Shown one piece after another: positions 17,081 through 25,017 of a DNA stretch of 64,000 bases. The position numbers and the translations under genes were made by a program. The notes below the pieces were generated by a model. It was not told where the DNA came from and did no database searches. It saw only the letters and a list, made by a program, of their open reading frames with translations. Every line of letters starts with the position of its first letter. The stretch's first letter is position 1. Source of the DNA: Mycobacterium sp. GA-2829 (lineage in GTDB: Bacteria > Actinomycetota > Actinomycetes > Mycobacteriales > Mycobacteriaceae); the NCBI RefSeq assembly GCF_001499965.1, contig NZ_LQIT01000028.1, forward strand, positions 1-64,000. The letters are read 5' to 3'.

Positions 17081-17692
17081 TCAGGCCGGGTCGGGGCGCA
17101 GCAGCGCGATCGAGGCGGCGACGGCCTCGTCGGTGATGTCGCTCATCGCGCCGCCGTCCTCGACGGTGATCGCAGTGAGTTCCCGCAGACCGCCGAGCAG
17201 CATGACCACGCGTTGCCGCGAGACCGGCCCGATGCCTGCGGAGTGGAACTGGTCGCTGTCGCCGAGCGCCTGCACCATCGCGATGAAGTTCTCCATCACC
17301 TCGCGCTGCAGATCGTGGGCGGCGGGTCCGAGCGCGGGCAGGTCGCGGGTGGCGCTGTGCATCAGCGCCGAACGCGCCTCGGCCGAGGAGATCCACGCCT
17401 CGACGGCCTGGCGCACCTGTATCCGCCACGGGGAACCGGGGTCGACCGCGGCCGAGATCTGCTGTACCTGGTCGGCGTAGGCCTCGGCGAGCAGGGCGAG
17501 GAAACAGGCCTCGCGGCCCTCGAAGTGTTCGTAGAAGGTGCGCCGCGAGGTGCGGGCGCGCCGCACGATGTCGGCGACGGTCGTCTTCTGGTAGCCGTCC
17601 TCGCGGATCGACTGCTCGAGCGCGTCGAGCAGTCGCTTGCGGAAGTTGTTCTTGTCTTCCACCGCACCGGGGGCCAGGGATGTCGCGGTCAT
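17081..17692 (-). CDS. TetR/AcrR family transcriptional regulator
   Basis: A 203-residue regulator from the ATG at 17692. The N-terminal HTH reads QKTTVADIVRRARTSRRTFYEHFEGREACF, the standard TetR recognition helix pattern. The C-terminal ligand domain is unremarkable. An upstream in-frame start at 17704 adds four residues. It is convergent with the WS/DGAT gene and lies next to the tRNA cluster. The target is unknown; the lipid gene is a guess from position only. Confidence 0.85.
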   Translation of the reverse strand: MTATSLAPGAVEDKNNFRKRLLDALEQSIREDGYQKTTVADIVRRARTSRRTFYEHFEGREACFLALLAEAYADQVQQISAAVDPGSPWRIQVRQAVEAWISSAEARSALMHSATRDLPALGPAAHDLQREVMENFIAMVQALGDSDQFHSAGIGPVSRQRVVMLLGGLRELTAITVEDGGAMSDITDEAVAASIALLRPDPA

Positions 17693-17764
17693 GTCAGCGA
17701 GCATCGTACGACCCCGAGCCGGAAATTGACTGGGAAGAAGAATCTGGGGGGGCTTCCACTGTCC

Positions 17765-17841
17765 TGGTGGCCAGGGCCGGGATCGAACCGGCGACCTTCC
17801 GCTTTTCAGGCGGACGCTCGTACCAACTGAGCTACCTGGCC
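17765..17841 (-). tRNA. tRNA-Phe (GAA)
   Basis: The cloverleaf is complete. Acceptor arms are GGCCAGG and CCTGGCC, the anticodon stem is TCCGC/GCGGA, the loop CTGAAAA gives anticodon GAA, and the T loop is TTCGATC. CCA is encoded (17765-17767). Confidence 0.97.
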
Positions 17842-17881
17842 GGAAGGCACCGGCTCGTTGAGAACCTCTGCCTCGCCGTGA

Positions 17882-17958
17882 TGGCGACCCTGACGGGACT
17901 CGAACCCGCGACCTCCGCCGTGACAGGGCGGCGCGCTAACCAACTGCGCCACAGGGCC
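17882..17958 (-). tRNA. tRNA-Asp (GTC)
   Basis: Acceptor GGCCCTG pairs with CAGGGTC with one G-U pair. Anticodon stem CCGCC/GGCGG encloses CTGTCAC, anticodon GTC. The T arm is CGGGTTCGAGTCCCG and CCA is encoded. Confidence 0.97.
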
Positions 17959-17988
17959 TTACTGTGTGCTCCGTGCTTCCACGTCGCG

Positions 17989-18061
17989 TACCCCCAACGG
18001 GATTCGAACCCGTGCTACCGCCGTGAAAGGGCGGCGTCCTAGGCCACTAGACGATGGGGGC
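17989..18061 (-). tRNA. tRNA-Glu (TTC)
   Basis: Acceptor GCCCCCA pairs with TGGGGGT. Anticodon stem CCGCC/GGCGG encloses CTTTCAC, anticodon TTC, and the T arm is CGGGTTCGAATCCCG. Unlike the other three tRNA genes here, the 3' CCA is not encoded (the sequence continues CGC). It is the promoter-proximal gene of the Glu-Asp-Phe cluster. Confidence 0.96.
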
Positions 18062-18114
18062 CTAATCCGAATTCCTCCGGGGTACTCGTCAACGCTTCCG
18101 TTGGGAGCTTCGAT

Positions 18115-18143
18115 AGCTTAGGACACGCACAGCCCATATCCAA
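18115..18143 (-). promoter_or_regulatory. promoter of the Glu-Asp-Phe tRNA cluster
   Basis: On the minus strand TTGGAT (-35, 18138-18143), a 17-nt spacer and TAAGCT (-10, 18115-18120) lie 54 bp upstream of tRNA-Glu. Confidence 0.65.
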
Positions 18144-18178
18144 AACGAGGGTCGGCACCGCACCCGGTGCGGACCCAG

Positions 18179-18184
18179 TATTGT
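18179..18184 (+). promoter_or_regulatory. -10 element of tRNA-Lys
   Basis: TATTGT fits TAxxxT and lies 10 bp before the first base of tRNA-Lys, so the primary transcript starts a few bases ahead of the mature 5' end. Confidence 0.55.
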
Positions 18185-18194
18185 GGTGCACCGC

Positions 18195-18270
18195 GCCCCT
18201 ATAGCTCAGTTGGTAGAGCTACGGACTTTTAATCCGCAGGTCCCAGGTTCGAGCCCTGGTGGGGGCACCA
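18195..18270 (+). tRNA. tRNA-Lys (TTT)
   Basis: Acceptor GCCCCTA pairs with TGGGGGC with a G-U pair. Anticodon stem ACGGA/TCCGC-type encloses CTTTTAA, anticodon TTT. The T arm is CCAGGTTCGAGCCCTGG and CCA is encoded at 18268-18270. It is divergent from the other three tRNA genes. Confidence 0.96.
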
Positions 18271-18278
18271 ACTTCTCC

Positions 18279-18340
18279 CGCCGAGACTGCGCACAGATCG
18301 CGGTTTGGCAGGTTCTCACGATCTCCCCGCAGTCTCGGCG
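18279..18340. repeat. intergenic palindrome 3, downstream of tRNA-Lys
   Basis: CGCCGAGACTGCG (18279-18291) and CGCAGTCTCGGCG (18328-18340) are perfect 13-bp arms around a 36-nt loop. The element starts 8 bp after tRNA-Lys and likely ends its transcript. Confidence 0.65.
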
Positions 18341-18345
18341 AGCGC

Positions 18346-18716
18346 TCACGCCGTCGCCGGTCGAGGAAGTCCTTCCGTGCGCGCGGTCAGGCGCGCGCAC
18401 ACGGTCTGCACCGGCGGCGCCTTGTCGTCGTAGGCGGACGCGATGCACGTCGGCGGGTCGTTTCACCACCGCAGCCCCCCACGCGAGTCGAGAGAGTCGC
18501 TCGCGCAGCGCCTCCTCGGCGGGCAGATCGCGCTCGGACCCGCGGAGTCGGCGAGCAGTTCGCACACGGTGTCCTCGATGACCGCGGCCAGCAGGTCGCG
18601 GGTCGGGAAGTTCCGGTAGAGCGTCGCGTTGCCCAACCCGGCCGCGGTGGCGATGCGCGCGGTGGGCGGGCGGGAAGCATTGACCGCCGCCGTCGCGCCT
18701 GCCCTCGCCGAGTTCG
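18346..18716 (-). pseudogene. decayed TetR-family regulator
   Basis: Three minus-strand frames together spell a TetR protein. First comes ARIATAAGLGNATLYRNFP then TRDLLAAVIEDTVCELLAD, the second half of a TetR HTH and the start of helix 4. After a frame change near 18525 follows LPAEEALRERLSRLAWGAAV, and a third frame ends LTARTEGLPRPATA with a stop at 18346-18348. The first HTH helix and a start codon are missing, and the C-terminal domain is far too short. This is a frameshifted and truncated remnant flanked on both sides by long palindromes. Confidence 0.65.
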
Positions 18717-18725
18717 TCCCCTGAT

Positions 18726-18789
18726 CCGTTGACTCTGCGCGGAGGGCGCGGATTCGGCGATTCTCCCGCCCTCACCGCAGAGTCAACGG
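18726..18789. repeat. intergenic palindrome 4
   Basis: CCGTTGACTCTGCG (18726-18739) and CGCAGAGTCAACGG (18776-18789) are perfect 14-bp arms, and inner GAGGGCG/CGCCCTC (18742-18748, 18767-18773) continue the stem. The right arm overlaps the stop codon of the oxidoreductase gene at 18783. It shares its outer arm with the element at 22044. Confidence 0.7.
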
Positions 18790-20348
18790 TCGGCGAGCGC
18801 CTGAGTGGCGGCGTTGTACCCCGGCACGAACGTGATCCCGGGCCCGCCGTGACAGCCCGCACTGCCGAGGTACAGCCCGTCGATCGGGATGGGTTGATCA
18901 ACATAACCTTTCGGCCCGGGACGGTTGGGGCCGATCTGGTCGGGGTGCAACAGGCCGTGGCAGTAGTCGCCGCCGGGGGCACCGAACATCGTGCCCATGT
19001 GTTTGGGCGTGAAGGTGGTGTGCCGGAGGATCCGGTCGTCGAAAACCGGTGCCAGCCGGGCAATCTTCTCGATCACCCGCCGCCCCATCTCGGCCTTCAT
19101 CTCACCGTAGCTCGCCGGGTGGCCGTCATCGGGGATCGGGAACCACAGCGAGAACGCTGACGCGGCATGCTTACCCTCGGGCGCGAGCCCCGGATCGTTG
19201 ACCGACGGGATCTGCAGGGCGATCGCGGGATCGGCGGGCACGATACCCCGCCGCGAATCCTCCCACTGCTGCTGCAGTTCCTCGGGGGTGCTGAAGATGC
19301 CGATGTTGGACTGCATGGCCGGATCGTTGAGCAGTCCGTAGGGTTCGGCGAACTCCGGTACACCGTCGAGCGCGAAGTGCATTTGCAGATAGCTACCGCG
19401 GTGGTCAATACGTGAGAATCGTTGCCGCACATCGGCAGGCAGCGCGGCGGGGTCGATCATCCCGTTGACCGTGAGGTCCGGGGCGACCGACGAGACGACG
19501 ACGGGCGCGGCGATCGTCGACCCGTCGTCGAGGCGCACGCCGGTGACGCGGCCGTCGGACACGGTGATCTCGTCCACCCGCGCGCGCAGCCGCACCTCAC
19601 CACCGGTGGAGGTGAACTGCTCCCGCAGATGTTCGGTCAGCGCGCCGATACCGCCGCGCAGTTTCTTGACCAGCAGTGCCTTCTCGTCCGGAACGGCGAA
19701 ACCGTATGCCAGGGCCGCGGCCGTGCCGGGGGTCTCGGGTCCGCGGTAGGTGGTGTTGACCGCGAGCAGTGACAGCATGCCGCGCAGCGCGCCGTGCTTC
19801 TCCCGGTCGGGCAGGTAACGGTCGAGCACGTCGGTGACCGAGGCGAACAACAGGTCCGTGATCGCCGACCGCTCGAATTCGTTTGTCGCGCAGGCATACA
19901 TCTCGTCGATCGACTTCGGCGGCACACCGGCCTCGAACCGGCCCAGCGCCCGCGTCGGCGCCTGGCACCACGCCATCAGCCCGGCCATTCCGTTGACGGC
20001 ATCGGCGCCGTGCACCTCGTTGAGGTGGGTCAGCAGCTTGACCGGGTCGGTGTAGTAGACGACGGGTTCGTCGCCGACGCCGCGCAGCGACACCGACATC
20101 ACATCGAGGTCGACCGTGGGCAGGCTGTCGAGGCCGAGTTCCCGGCTCACCGCCGCCGCGGTCGGGATCTGCACCGAGCCGGCGATCTCGAAGCGGAAGC
20201 CGTCGAAAAGCTCGACGGTGGAGGCCATTCCGCCGGCGTAGCGCTTGGCGTCGAGGCACAGGGTGCGCAGCCCCGCGCGTTGCAGCAGCGTCGCCGCGGT
20301 CAACCCGTTGTGGCCCGCGCCGATGACGATTGCATCGAAGTCCGCCAT
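18783..20348 (-). CDS. phytoene-desaturase-like FAD/NAD(P)-dependent oxidoreductase
   Basis: A 521-residue flavoprotein from the ATG at 20348 (MADFDAIVIGAGHNGLTAAT). The N-terminal GxGxxG dinucleotide fold is followed by AKRYAGGMASTVELFDGFRF. The C-terminal GLYLGSAGCHGGPGITFVPG closes the FAD site. This layout is that of the CrtI/amine-oxidase-like family, which saturates or desaturates polyenes and related lipids. Substrate unknown, and no other carotenoid gene is nearby. A 24-bp palindrome 25-48 bp upstream also precedes the neighbouring tetR gene, so it is probably controlled by that TetR protein. Confidence 0.85.
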   Translation of the reverse strand: MADFDAIVIGAGHNGLTAATLLQRAGLRTLCLDAKRYAGGMASTVELFDGFRFEIAGSVQIPTAAAVSRELGLDSLPTVDLDVMSVSLRGVGDEPVVYYTDPVKLLTHLNEVHGADAVNGMAGLMAWCQAPTRALGRFEAGVPPKSIDEMYACATNEFERSAITDLLFASVTDVLDRYLPDREKHGALRGMLSLLAVNTTYRGPETPGTAAALAYGFAVPDEKALLVKKLRGGIGALTEHLREQFTSTGGEVRLRARVDEITVSDGRVTGVRLDDGSTIAAPVVVSSVAPDLTVNGMIDPAALPADVRQRFSRIDHRGSYLQMHFALDGVPEFAEPYGLLNDPAMQSNIGIFSTPEELQQQWEDSRRGIVPADPAIALQIPSVNDPGLAPEGKHAASAFSLWFPIPDDGHPASYGEMKAEMGRRVIEKIARLAPVFDDRILRHTTFTPKHMGTMFGAPGGDYCHGLLHPDQIGPNRPGPKGYVDQPIPIDGLYLGSAGCHGGPGITFVPGYNAATQALADR

Positions 20349-20372
20349 GCCTGAGGCTGGCACGCCGCGCCG

Positions 20373-20396
20373 AGTTTTGTCAATATTGACGAAACT
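20373..20396. promoter_or_regulatory. TetR operator copy A
   Basis: AGTTTTGTCAAT/ATTGACGAAACT, a 24-bp inverted repeat in the 57-bp gap between the tetR stop and the oxidoreductase start. Its core TGTCAATATTGAC recurs at 21031-21054. Confidence 0.75.
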
Positions 20397-20405
20397 TCCG
20401 GAACC

Positions 20406-21008
20406 TCAGAGGTCGCCGACCCCGCCCGCGACGGTGTCGAGCGCCTCGCGGGTCAGCCGCGCCAGCTCCGGCAGCGACCGCCCACCGCCGAGCATCCAGA
20501 CCTCCATCGCCCCGAACACCGCCGCGGCGATACAGCGCGCGGTGACGGTCATCCGCATCCGCGCGTCGCTGCCGGGTTCGGGCGCCTCGTCGCGGGTGAG
20601 GTGTTCCTCGATCGCCTCGGCGAATTCGGCCTCGACCTGGCGGATGTGGCGCGCGACGCGGCCCGGGTCGAGCTCCTGGGCGCGCAGCATCGCGATCTTG
20701 GGCAGCGCGGCATCGTCGTACGGCGACGCCATGATCGCGGCGTGCACGGCCTCGATGAGCGATTCGTCGGCGGACCGCTTCGCCAGCGCCGTCCGGAACC
20801 ACTGCAGGCCGGCGTCGTAGTCGGCGAACAGCAGGTCGTGTTTCGAGGCGAAGTGCCGGTAGAAGGTCCGCAGCGACACCCCGGCGTCCGCGGCGATCTG
20901 TTCGGCCGACGTCTCCTCGACCCCCTGGGCGAGGAACCGCACCAGCGCCGCCTGCCGCAGCGCCTCGCGGGTGCGCTCGCTGCGCGCGGTGTGGGCGGGC
21001 CGGGCCAT
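20406..21008 (-). CDS. TetR/AcrR family regulator, autoregulated
   Basis: A 200-residue regulator starting MARPAHTARSERTREALRQA. The HTH is TSAEQIAADAGVSLRTFYRH, followed by FASKHDLLFADYDAGLQWF. I chose the ATG at 21008 instead of a TTG at 21017 because TACGTT (21016-21021) stands 7 nt before the ATG, predicting a leaderless mRNA. A palindrome at 21031-21054 covers the expected -35, implying autorepression. The same palindrome precedes the downstream oxidoreductase gene, its probable target. Confidence 0.88.
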   Translation of the reverse strand: MARPAHTARSERTREALRQAALVRFLAQGVEETSAEQIAADAGVSLRTFYRHFASKHDLLFADYDAGLQWFRTALAKRSADESLIEAVHAAIMASPYDDAALPKIAMLRAQELDPGRVARHIRQVEAEFAEAIEEHLTRDEAPEPGSDARMRMTVTARCIAAAVFGAMEVWMLGGGRSLPELARLTREALDTVAGGVGDL

Positions 21009-21030
21009 GCCAGGCAACGTACCGCACGCC

Positions 21031-21054
21031 AGTTATGTCAATATTGACAAAACT
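21031..21054. promoter_or_regulatory. TetR operator copy B
   Basis: AGTTATGTCAAT/ATTGACAAAACT matches copy A at 21 of 24 positions. It lies between the tetR start (21008) and the divergent membrane-protein start (21079), so one dimer could control both. Confidence 0.75.
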
Positions 21055-21078
21055 TCGGCGGGTCACGAGACTCCGGCT

Positions 21079-21570
21079 ATGGTCTCGCTCCTGCTCCACG
21101 GGATTCTGGGTCTGGTGGTCGTCGGCCTCCTGATCCGGACCAACCCGCACATCTACTCACGTGTGCCCGCGGGCGCGCAGATCTCGGCGCTCGAAGCCTT
21201 CTACTACGTCGTCGGCATCGCCTCGGTGGCGCTCGGCTACTACTTCAACAACCAGTACGTCGCGCAGTACGCGCCGGCGGACGGTCTGCACAACTTCGTG
21301 TGGGGCCCCGGCAGCTGGTCGGAGTTCATCGCACTCGGCTACGACAATCCGGCGGCCAGTTCGGCCAGCCAGGACTACACGATCATGAGCGTGCTGATCT
21401 TCCCGGTGTGGGCGATCGTCGACGGCCGCAGGCGCGGGATCAACCACGCCTGGCTCTACATCGGGTTCATCCTGTTCGCCAGTTCGGCCGCGGCCTGGGC
21501 GTTCTACCTGGCCGCCGCCGAACGCCAGCGCAGGCAGCAGAGGGCAAGGGTCGCAGTCGAAGCGGCTTGA
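21079..21570 (+). CDS. small membrane protein (DUF2834-like)
   Basis: A 163-residue protein starting MVSLLLHGILGLVVVGLLIR. Hydrophobic segments lie near residues 3-18, 35-50, 103-113 and 120-140, so four membrane helices are plausible. The FNNQYVAQYAPADGLHNF loop and DNPAASSASQDYTIM resemble DUF2834 proteins, an assignment of moderate confidence. The tail is basic (AERQRRQQRARVAVEAA). The start is the first ATG after operator copy B, which suggests control by the divergent TetR gene. Function unknown. Confidence 0.7.
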   Translation: MVSLLLHGILGLVVVGLLIRTNPHIYSRVPAGAQISALEAFYYVVGIASVALGYYFNNQYVAQYAPADGLHNFVWGPGSWSEFIALGYDNPAASSASQDYTIMSVLIFPVWAIVDGRRRGINHAWLYIGFILFASSAAAWAFYLAAAERQRRQQRARVAVEAA

Positions 21571-21577
21571 GGCACCA

Positions 21578-21943
21578 TCACGCGCTGCGCGGGGTGGCGA
21601 TGTCGTCGGCCAGCGGCGCGATCGCCGCGATGATCTGGCTGACGAGGGGTTCGGGGACACCGGCCGCGGTGAGTGTGTCGGTGAGATGCCGCGCGACCAG
21701 CGTGAAGTGATGCACGGTGATTCCGCGCCCCTGATGCACCTGCCGCATCGGTGCCCCGGAGTAGGGCTCGGGCCCACCGAGCGCGGCGGCGAAGAACTCC
21801 ACCTGCTTGCCCTTGAGCCGCGACATGTTCGTGCCCGCGAAGAAGCCCGCGAGCTCCTCGTCGGCCAGCACGCGGCGGTAGAACTCCTCGACGACGCCCT
21901 CGAGTGCCTCGGCGCCGCCGATCTGCTCGTAGATCGTGGTCAT
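21578..21943 (-). CDS. glbN: truncated haemoglobin, group I (GlbN-like)
   Basis: A 121-residue trHbN-type globin starting MTTIYEQIGGAEALEGVVEE. FYRRVLADEELAGFFAGTNM includes the B10 tyrosine (about residue 22). MRQVHQGRGITVHHF carries the proximal F8 histidine. Mycobacterial GlbN detoxifies NO by dioxygenation. The upstream open frame to 22006 has no family resemblance, so the ATG at 21943 is used. Convergent with the DUF2834-like gene 7 bp away. I infer the group from length and the HQGRGI motif. Confidence 0.85.
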   Translation of the reverse strand: MTTIYEQIGGAEALEGVVEEFYRRVLADEELAGFFAGTNMSRLKGKQVEFFAAALGGPEPYSGAPMRQVHQGRGITVHHFTLVARHLTDTLTAAGVPEPLVSQIIAAIAPLADDIATPRSA

Positions 21944-22043
21944 GCACCGAGGAAACGCGGTCGCGATTGCGCACCGATTGCGCCGCAGTACCCCCGCGGC
22001 TAACAACGCCTCACAATCGCCGGGACCCGCCGGTGAGGTTCGC

Positions 22044-22099
22044 TGACTCTGCGCCCAGGGCGCGATCCGGGCGAAATCCGCGCCCTGGGCGCAGAGTCA
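22044..22099. repeat. intergenic palindrome 5
   Basis: TGACTCTGCGCCCAGGGCG (22044-22062) and its exact complement (22081-22099) form 19-bp arms with an 18-nt loop. It ends 10 bp before the MpaB-type gene stop and shares CGCAGAGTCAACGG with the element at 18726. Confidence 0.75.
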
Positions 22100-22109
22100 A
22101 CGGAATCGG

Positions 22110-23114
22110 TCAGACCTTGGGGCTGTAGTGCATCGGGCTGTCGCGGTACTCGACCGGCGGCAGGTTGCGCGCGGGCGTGTGCACCAGCGGGTGGTCGGCG
22201 GGCAACCGGCCGGCCTCGCGGTCCCACGCCGACCGGGCACGGGGGTGGTAGCGCCTGCGTTCGGGCAGCAGTTTGAACACCACGTTGACGGCCCTGCCGA
22301 ACAGCCAGTGCAGCCGCTCGTCACGGCGAGACCAGCTGTAGCCCATCAGCTCCCGCACCGGCGGGTCGTAGAGGCCGACGGTCACCCACACCGCGAACGG
22401 TCCCAGCACCTTGAGGTGCAGCTTCCACATCCAGTCCGGAACCCACTGCAGCGACGGATGTTTCGGCATCGTCGACAGGTCGAGGACTTCGCGGGCCGCC
22501 CAGTTGTTCTCGAGGACGTTGCGGCACATGTGGTCCCAGTACTCCTGGAATTCCTCCCAGGTCTTCGGGACGGGCCGCATGCTCATCCCGTACATCCGGT
22601 ACCAGGTGATGTGCTCGTCGAACAATTGACGCTTCTCGTCCTCGGTGAGTCCGTCGCCGAACCGCTCGGCGGTCAGGATCGTGCCCATGAAGAACGTCGA
22701 GTGCGCCCAGTAGAAGACGTCCGGGTTCAGCGCGCTGTAGCGGCGCCCCTGATCGTCGACGCCCTTGATGCCGATGTGGTAGTCGCGGACCTCGGCACCG
22801 GTCTGCGGCGCGCGGTCGCCGTCGAACACCACGCCGCCGATCGGGTACAGCGAGCGCAGCAGGCGGGGCAGCCGCTCGAGGAAGAAGATCGAGTGCTCTT
22901 GCACGGCGGCGCCGAGCTGGGGATGCATGTTCTGCATCGACCCCGCCCACGGCCCCTGCAGCAGACCGCGCCAGTCGCCGAACAGCTTCCAGGTCAGCGA
23001 GTCGGGACCCAGGGGCGGCGGGCCGTCGTAGCCGCCGGATGACACCGGACATCCGCTGGCCACGGGGGCGGATTCGCTGGCAGCGACGGGTACCTCGGAC
23101 GTATCTTGACTCAC
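22110..23114 (-). CDS. oxygenase MpaB / Lcp-like family protein (DUF2236)
   Basis: A 334-residue protein from a GTG at 23114 (then SQDTSEVPVAASESAP). The core DVFYWAHSTFFMGTILTAER, then LFDEHITWYRMYGMSM and EFQEYWDHMCRNVLENNW, is typical of the ER-bound oxygenase MpaB/latex-clearing (DUF2236) family. These proteins have a conserved histidine-rich helical core that may bind haem or a metal. Substrate unknown. It is divergent from a TetR gene with 71 bp between, a usual arrangement for regulator and target. Confidence 0.8.
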   Translation of the reverse strand: MSQDTSEVPVAASESAPVASGCPVSSGGYDGPPPLGPDSLTWKLFGDWRGLLQGPWAGSMQNMHPQLGAAVQEHSIFFLERLPRLLRSLYPIGGVVFDGDRAPQTGAEVRDYHIGIKGVDDQGRRYSALNPDVFYWAHSTFFMGTILTAERFGDGLTEDEKRQLFDEHITWYRMYGMSMRPVPKTWEEFQEYWDHMCRNVLENNWAAREVLDLSTMPKHPSLQWVPDWMWKLHLKVLGPFAVWVTVGLYDPPVRELMGYSWSRRDERLHWLFGRAVNVVFKLLPERRRYHPRARSAWDREAGRLPADHPLVHTPARNLPPVEYRDSPMHYSPKV

Positions 23115-23185
23115 TGGCGCACTTTCCGGTCGGCGGCCCTGGCAGGTTTGACTACGCGCGTTGTCAGTGTGAGCTTAGGAGGGAT

Positions 23186-23770
23186 GTGTCTTCCGGTCAA
23201 CGACGCGGACGCTGGTCCGGGGTCCCGTTGCAGGACCGCGCCGCGCTGCGCCGCGACGAACTGATCGCCGCGGGGGTCGATCTACTCGGCGGCGCCGAGG
23301 GTCCGAGCCTGACCGTGCGTGCCGTGTGCCGTGAGGCCGGCCTGACCGAGCGCTACTTCTACGAGAGCTTCGAAGACCGCGACGAATTCGTCCGCGCCGC
23401 CTACGACGACGTCTGCAGCCGCGCGATGACTGCCCTGAGCAGCGCCGAGACGCCCCGCGACGCGGTCGAACGCTTCGTGAAACTGATGGTCGACGATCCG
23501 ACCCGCGGGCGGGTGCTGCTGCTGGCGCCGGCGTCCGAACCGGTGCTCACCCAGTCCGGCGCGGCGTGGATGCCCAATTTCATCGAACTGCTGCAGCGCA
23601 AGCTGACCCGGATCACCGACCCGGCGATCCAGGCGATGGCGGCCACCGGGCTGATCGGCGCACTGACCGCGCTGTTCACCGCCTACCTGGACGGCAGGCT
23701 CACCGCCACGCGCGAACAGTTCATCGACTACTGCGTCGACATGCTGCTGAACCACGCTTCGACCTCCTGA
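23186..23770 (+). CDS. TetR/AcrR family regulator next to the MpaB-type gene
   Basis: A regulator of about 194 residues. The HTH is PSLTVRAVCREAGLTERYFY, followed by ESFEDRDEFVRAAYDDV. The start is uncertain. I used the GTG at 23186, but AGGAGG at 23177-23182 is only 3 nt from it. A later TTG (LQDRAALRRDELIAAG) could serve instead. It is divergent from the oxygenase gene it may control. Confidence 0.8.
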   Translation: MSSGQRRGRWSGVPLQDRAALRRDELIAAGVDLLGGAEGPSLTVRAVCREAGLTERYFYESFEDRDEFVRAAYDDVCSRAMTALSSAETPRDAVERFVKLMVDDPTRGRVLLLAPASEPVLTQSGAAWMPNFIELLQRKLTRITDPAIQAMAATGLIGALTALFTAYLDGRLTATREQFIDYCVDMLLNHASTS

Positions 23771-23968
23771 CGCGCGCGTGAGGGGCCGCCGACGGGGGTA
23801 CCCAGCGGTCAGCGAAAAGTGGTCGGAGGTGCTCAAACGACCCGCGGTGACGCACGCGACACTCGCGCGACGGAACTTGATGTCACCGACGTACACAGAT
23901 AACCTGACTGCAACCGACAGGCACAGACAACGCTGACGGGCTCCCGCACGCGAGGAGGACTACGGGAC

Positions 23969-24964
23969 ATGCACGAGAATTTGACCGACCTGCACCTGCT
24001 GCACGAGTTGGAGCCGGTCGTCGAGAAGCTGCTCAACCGGCACCTGACCATGCGTAAGGACTGGAACCCGCACGACTTCATTCCGTGGTCGGACGGCAAG
24101 AACTACTACGCCCTCGGCGGTCAGGACTGGGATCCCGAGCAGACGAAGCTCTCCGAGGTCGCCCAGACCGCGATGGTGCAGAACCTCCTCACCGAGGACA
24201 ACCTGCCCTCGTATCACCGCGAGATCGCGATGAACATGAGCATGGACGGCGCCTGGGGCCAGTGGGTGAACCGCTGGACCGCCGAGGAGAACCGCCACGG
24301 CATCGCGCTGCGCGACTACCTCGTCGTCACCCGCGCGGTGGACCCCGTCCAGCTCGAGGAACTGCGCGTCGAGCAGATGACCCGCGGCTTCTCCCCCGGC
24401 CAGAACCAGCAGGGCGACCTGTTCGCGGAGAGCCTGTTCGACTCGGTCATCTACGTGACCTTCCAGGAACTCGCCACCCGCGTCTCGCACCGCAACACCG
24501 GCAAGGCGTGTAACGACCCGATCGCCGATCAGCTGCTGCAGCGCGTCTCGGCCGACGAGAACCTGCACATGATCTTCTACCGGGACGTGTCCGAGGCCGG
24601 CTTCGACATCGCGCCCGACCAGGCCATGCACTCGCTGCACCGCGTGCTGCGCAACTTCAAGATGCCCGGGTACACCGTGCCGGAGTTCCGCCGCAAGGCC
24701 GTCATCATCGCCGTCGGCGGGGTCTACGATCCGCGGATCCACCTCGAAGACGTCGTGATGCCGGTGCTCAAGAAGTGGCGCATCTTCGAACGCGAGGACT
24801 TCACCGGCGAGGCCGCCCGCATGCGCGACGACCTCGGCGTGCTCGTCGAGGAACTCAAGGACTCGTGCGAGAAGTTCGAGACCGCCAAGCAGAAGCGGCT
24901 CGAGCGCGAAGCCAAGATGGCCGAGAAGAAGGCCAGTAAGGTCCTCGCGTCATCAGCGTCGTAA
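23969..24964 (+). CDS. desA1: DesA1, acyl-[ACP] desaturase
   Basis: A 331-residue soluble diiron desaturase starting MHENLTDLHLLHELEPVVEK. Two ExxH metal motifs are visible: EENRH with E107/H110, and DENLH with E197/H200. Length and text match mycobacterial DesA1 (Rv0824c). It introduces double bonds into acyl-ACP chains for mycolic acid and unsaturated fatty acid synthesis. GAGGAGGAC 8 nt upstream is a strong ribosome binding site. The C-terminus is a charged helix (KQKRLEREAKMAEKKASK). The dus gene follows at once. Confidence 0.95.
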   Translation: MHENLTDLHLLHELEPVVEKLLNRHLTMRKDWNPHDFIPWSDGKNYYALGGQDWDPEQTKLSEVAQTAMVQNLLTEDNLPSYHREIAMNMSMDGAWGQWVNRWTAEENRHGIALRDYLVVTRAVDPVQLEELRVEQMTRGFSPGQNQQGDLFAESLFDSVIYVTFQELATRVSHRNTGKACNDPIADQLLQRVSADENLHMIFYRDVSEAGFDIAPDQAMHSLHRVLRNFKMPGYTVPEFRRKAVIIAVGGVYDPRIHLEDVVMPVLKKWRIFEREDFTGEAARMRDDLGVLVEELKDSCEKFETAKQKRLEREAKMAEKKASKVLASSAS

Positions 24965-25017
24965 CCCCAGCCGCCGATACGGCCCGATCCGCGAACCTGC
25001 GGATCGGGCCGCTGGCA

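Noticed and set aside
18195..18789. Possibility that the tRNA-Lys to oxidoreductase gap is an integration site
   Set aside because: No integrase gene, no duplication of the tRNA 3' end and no foreign base composition are visible.
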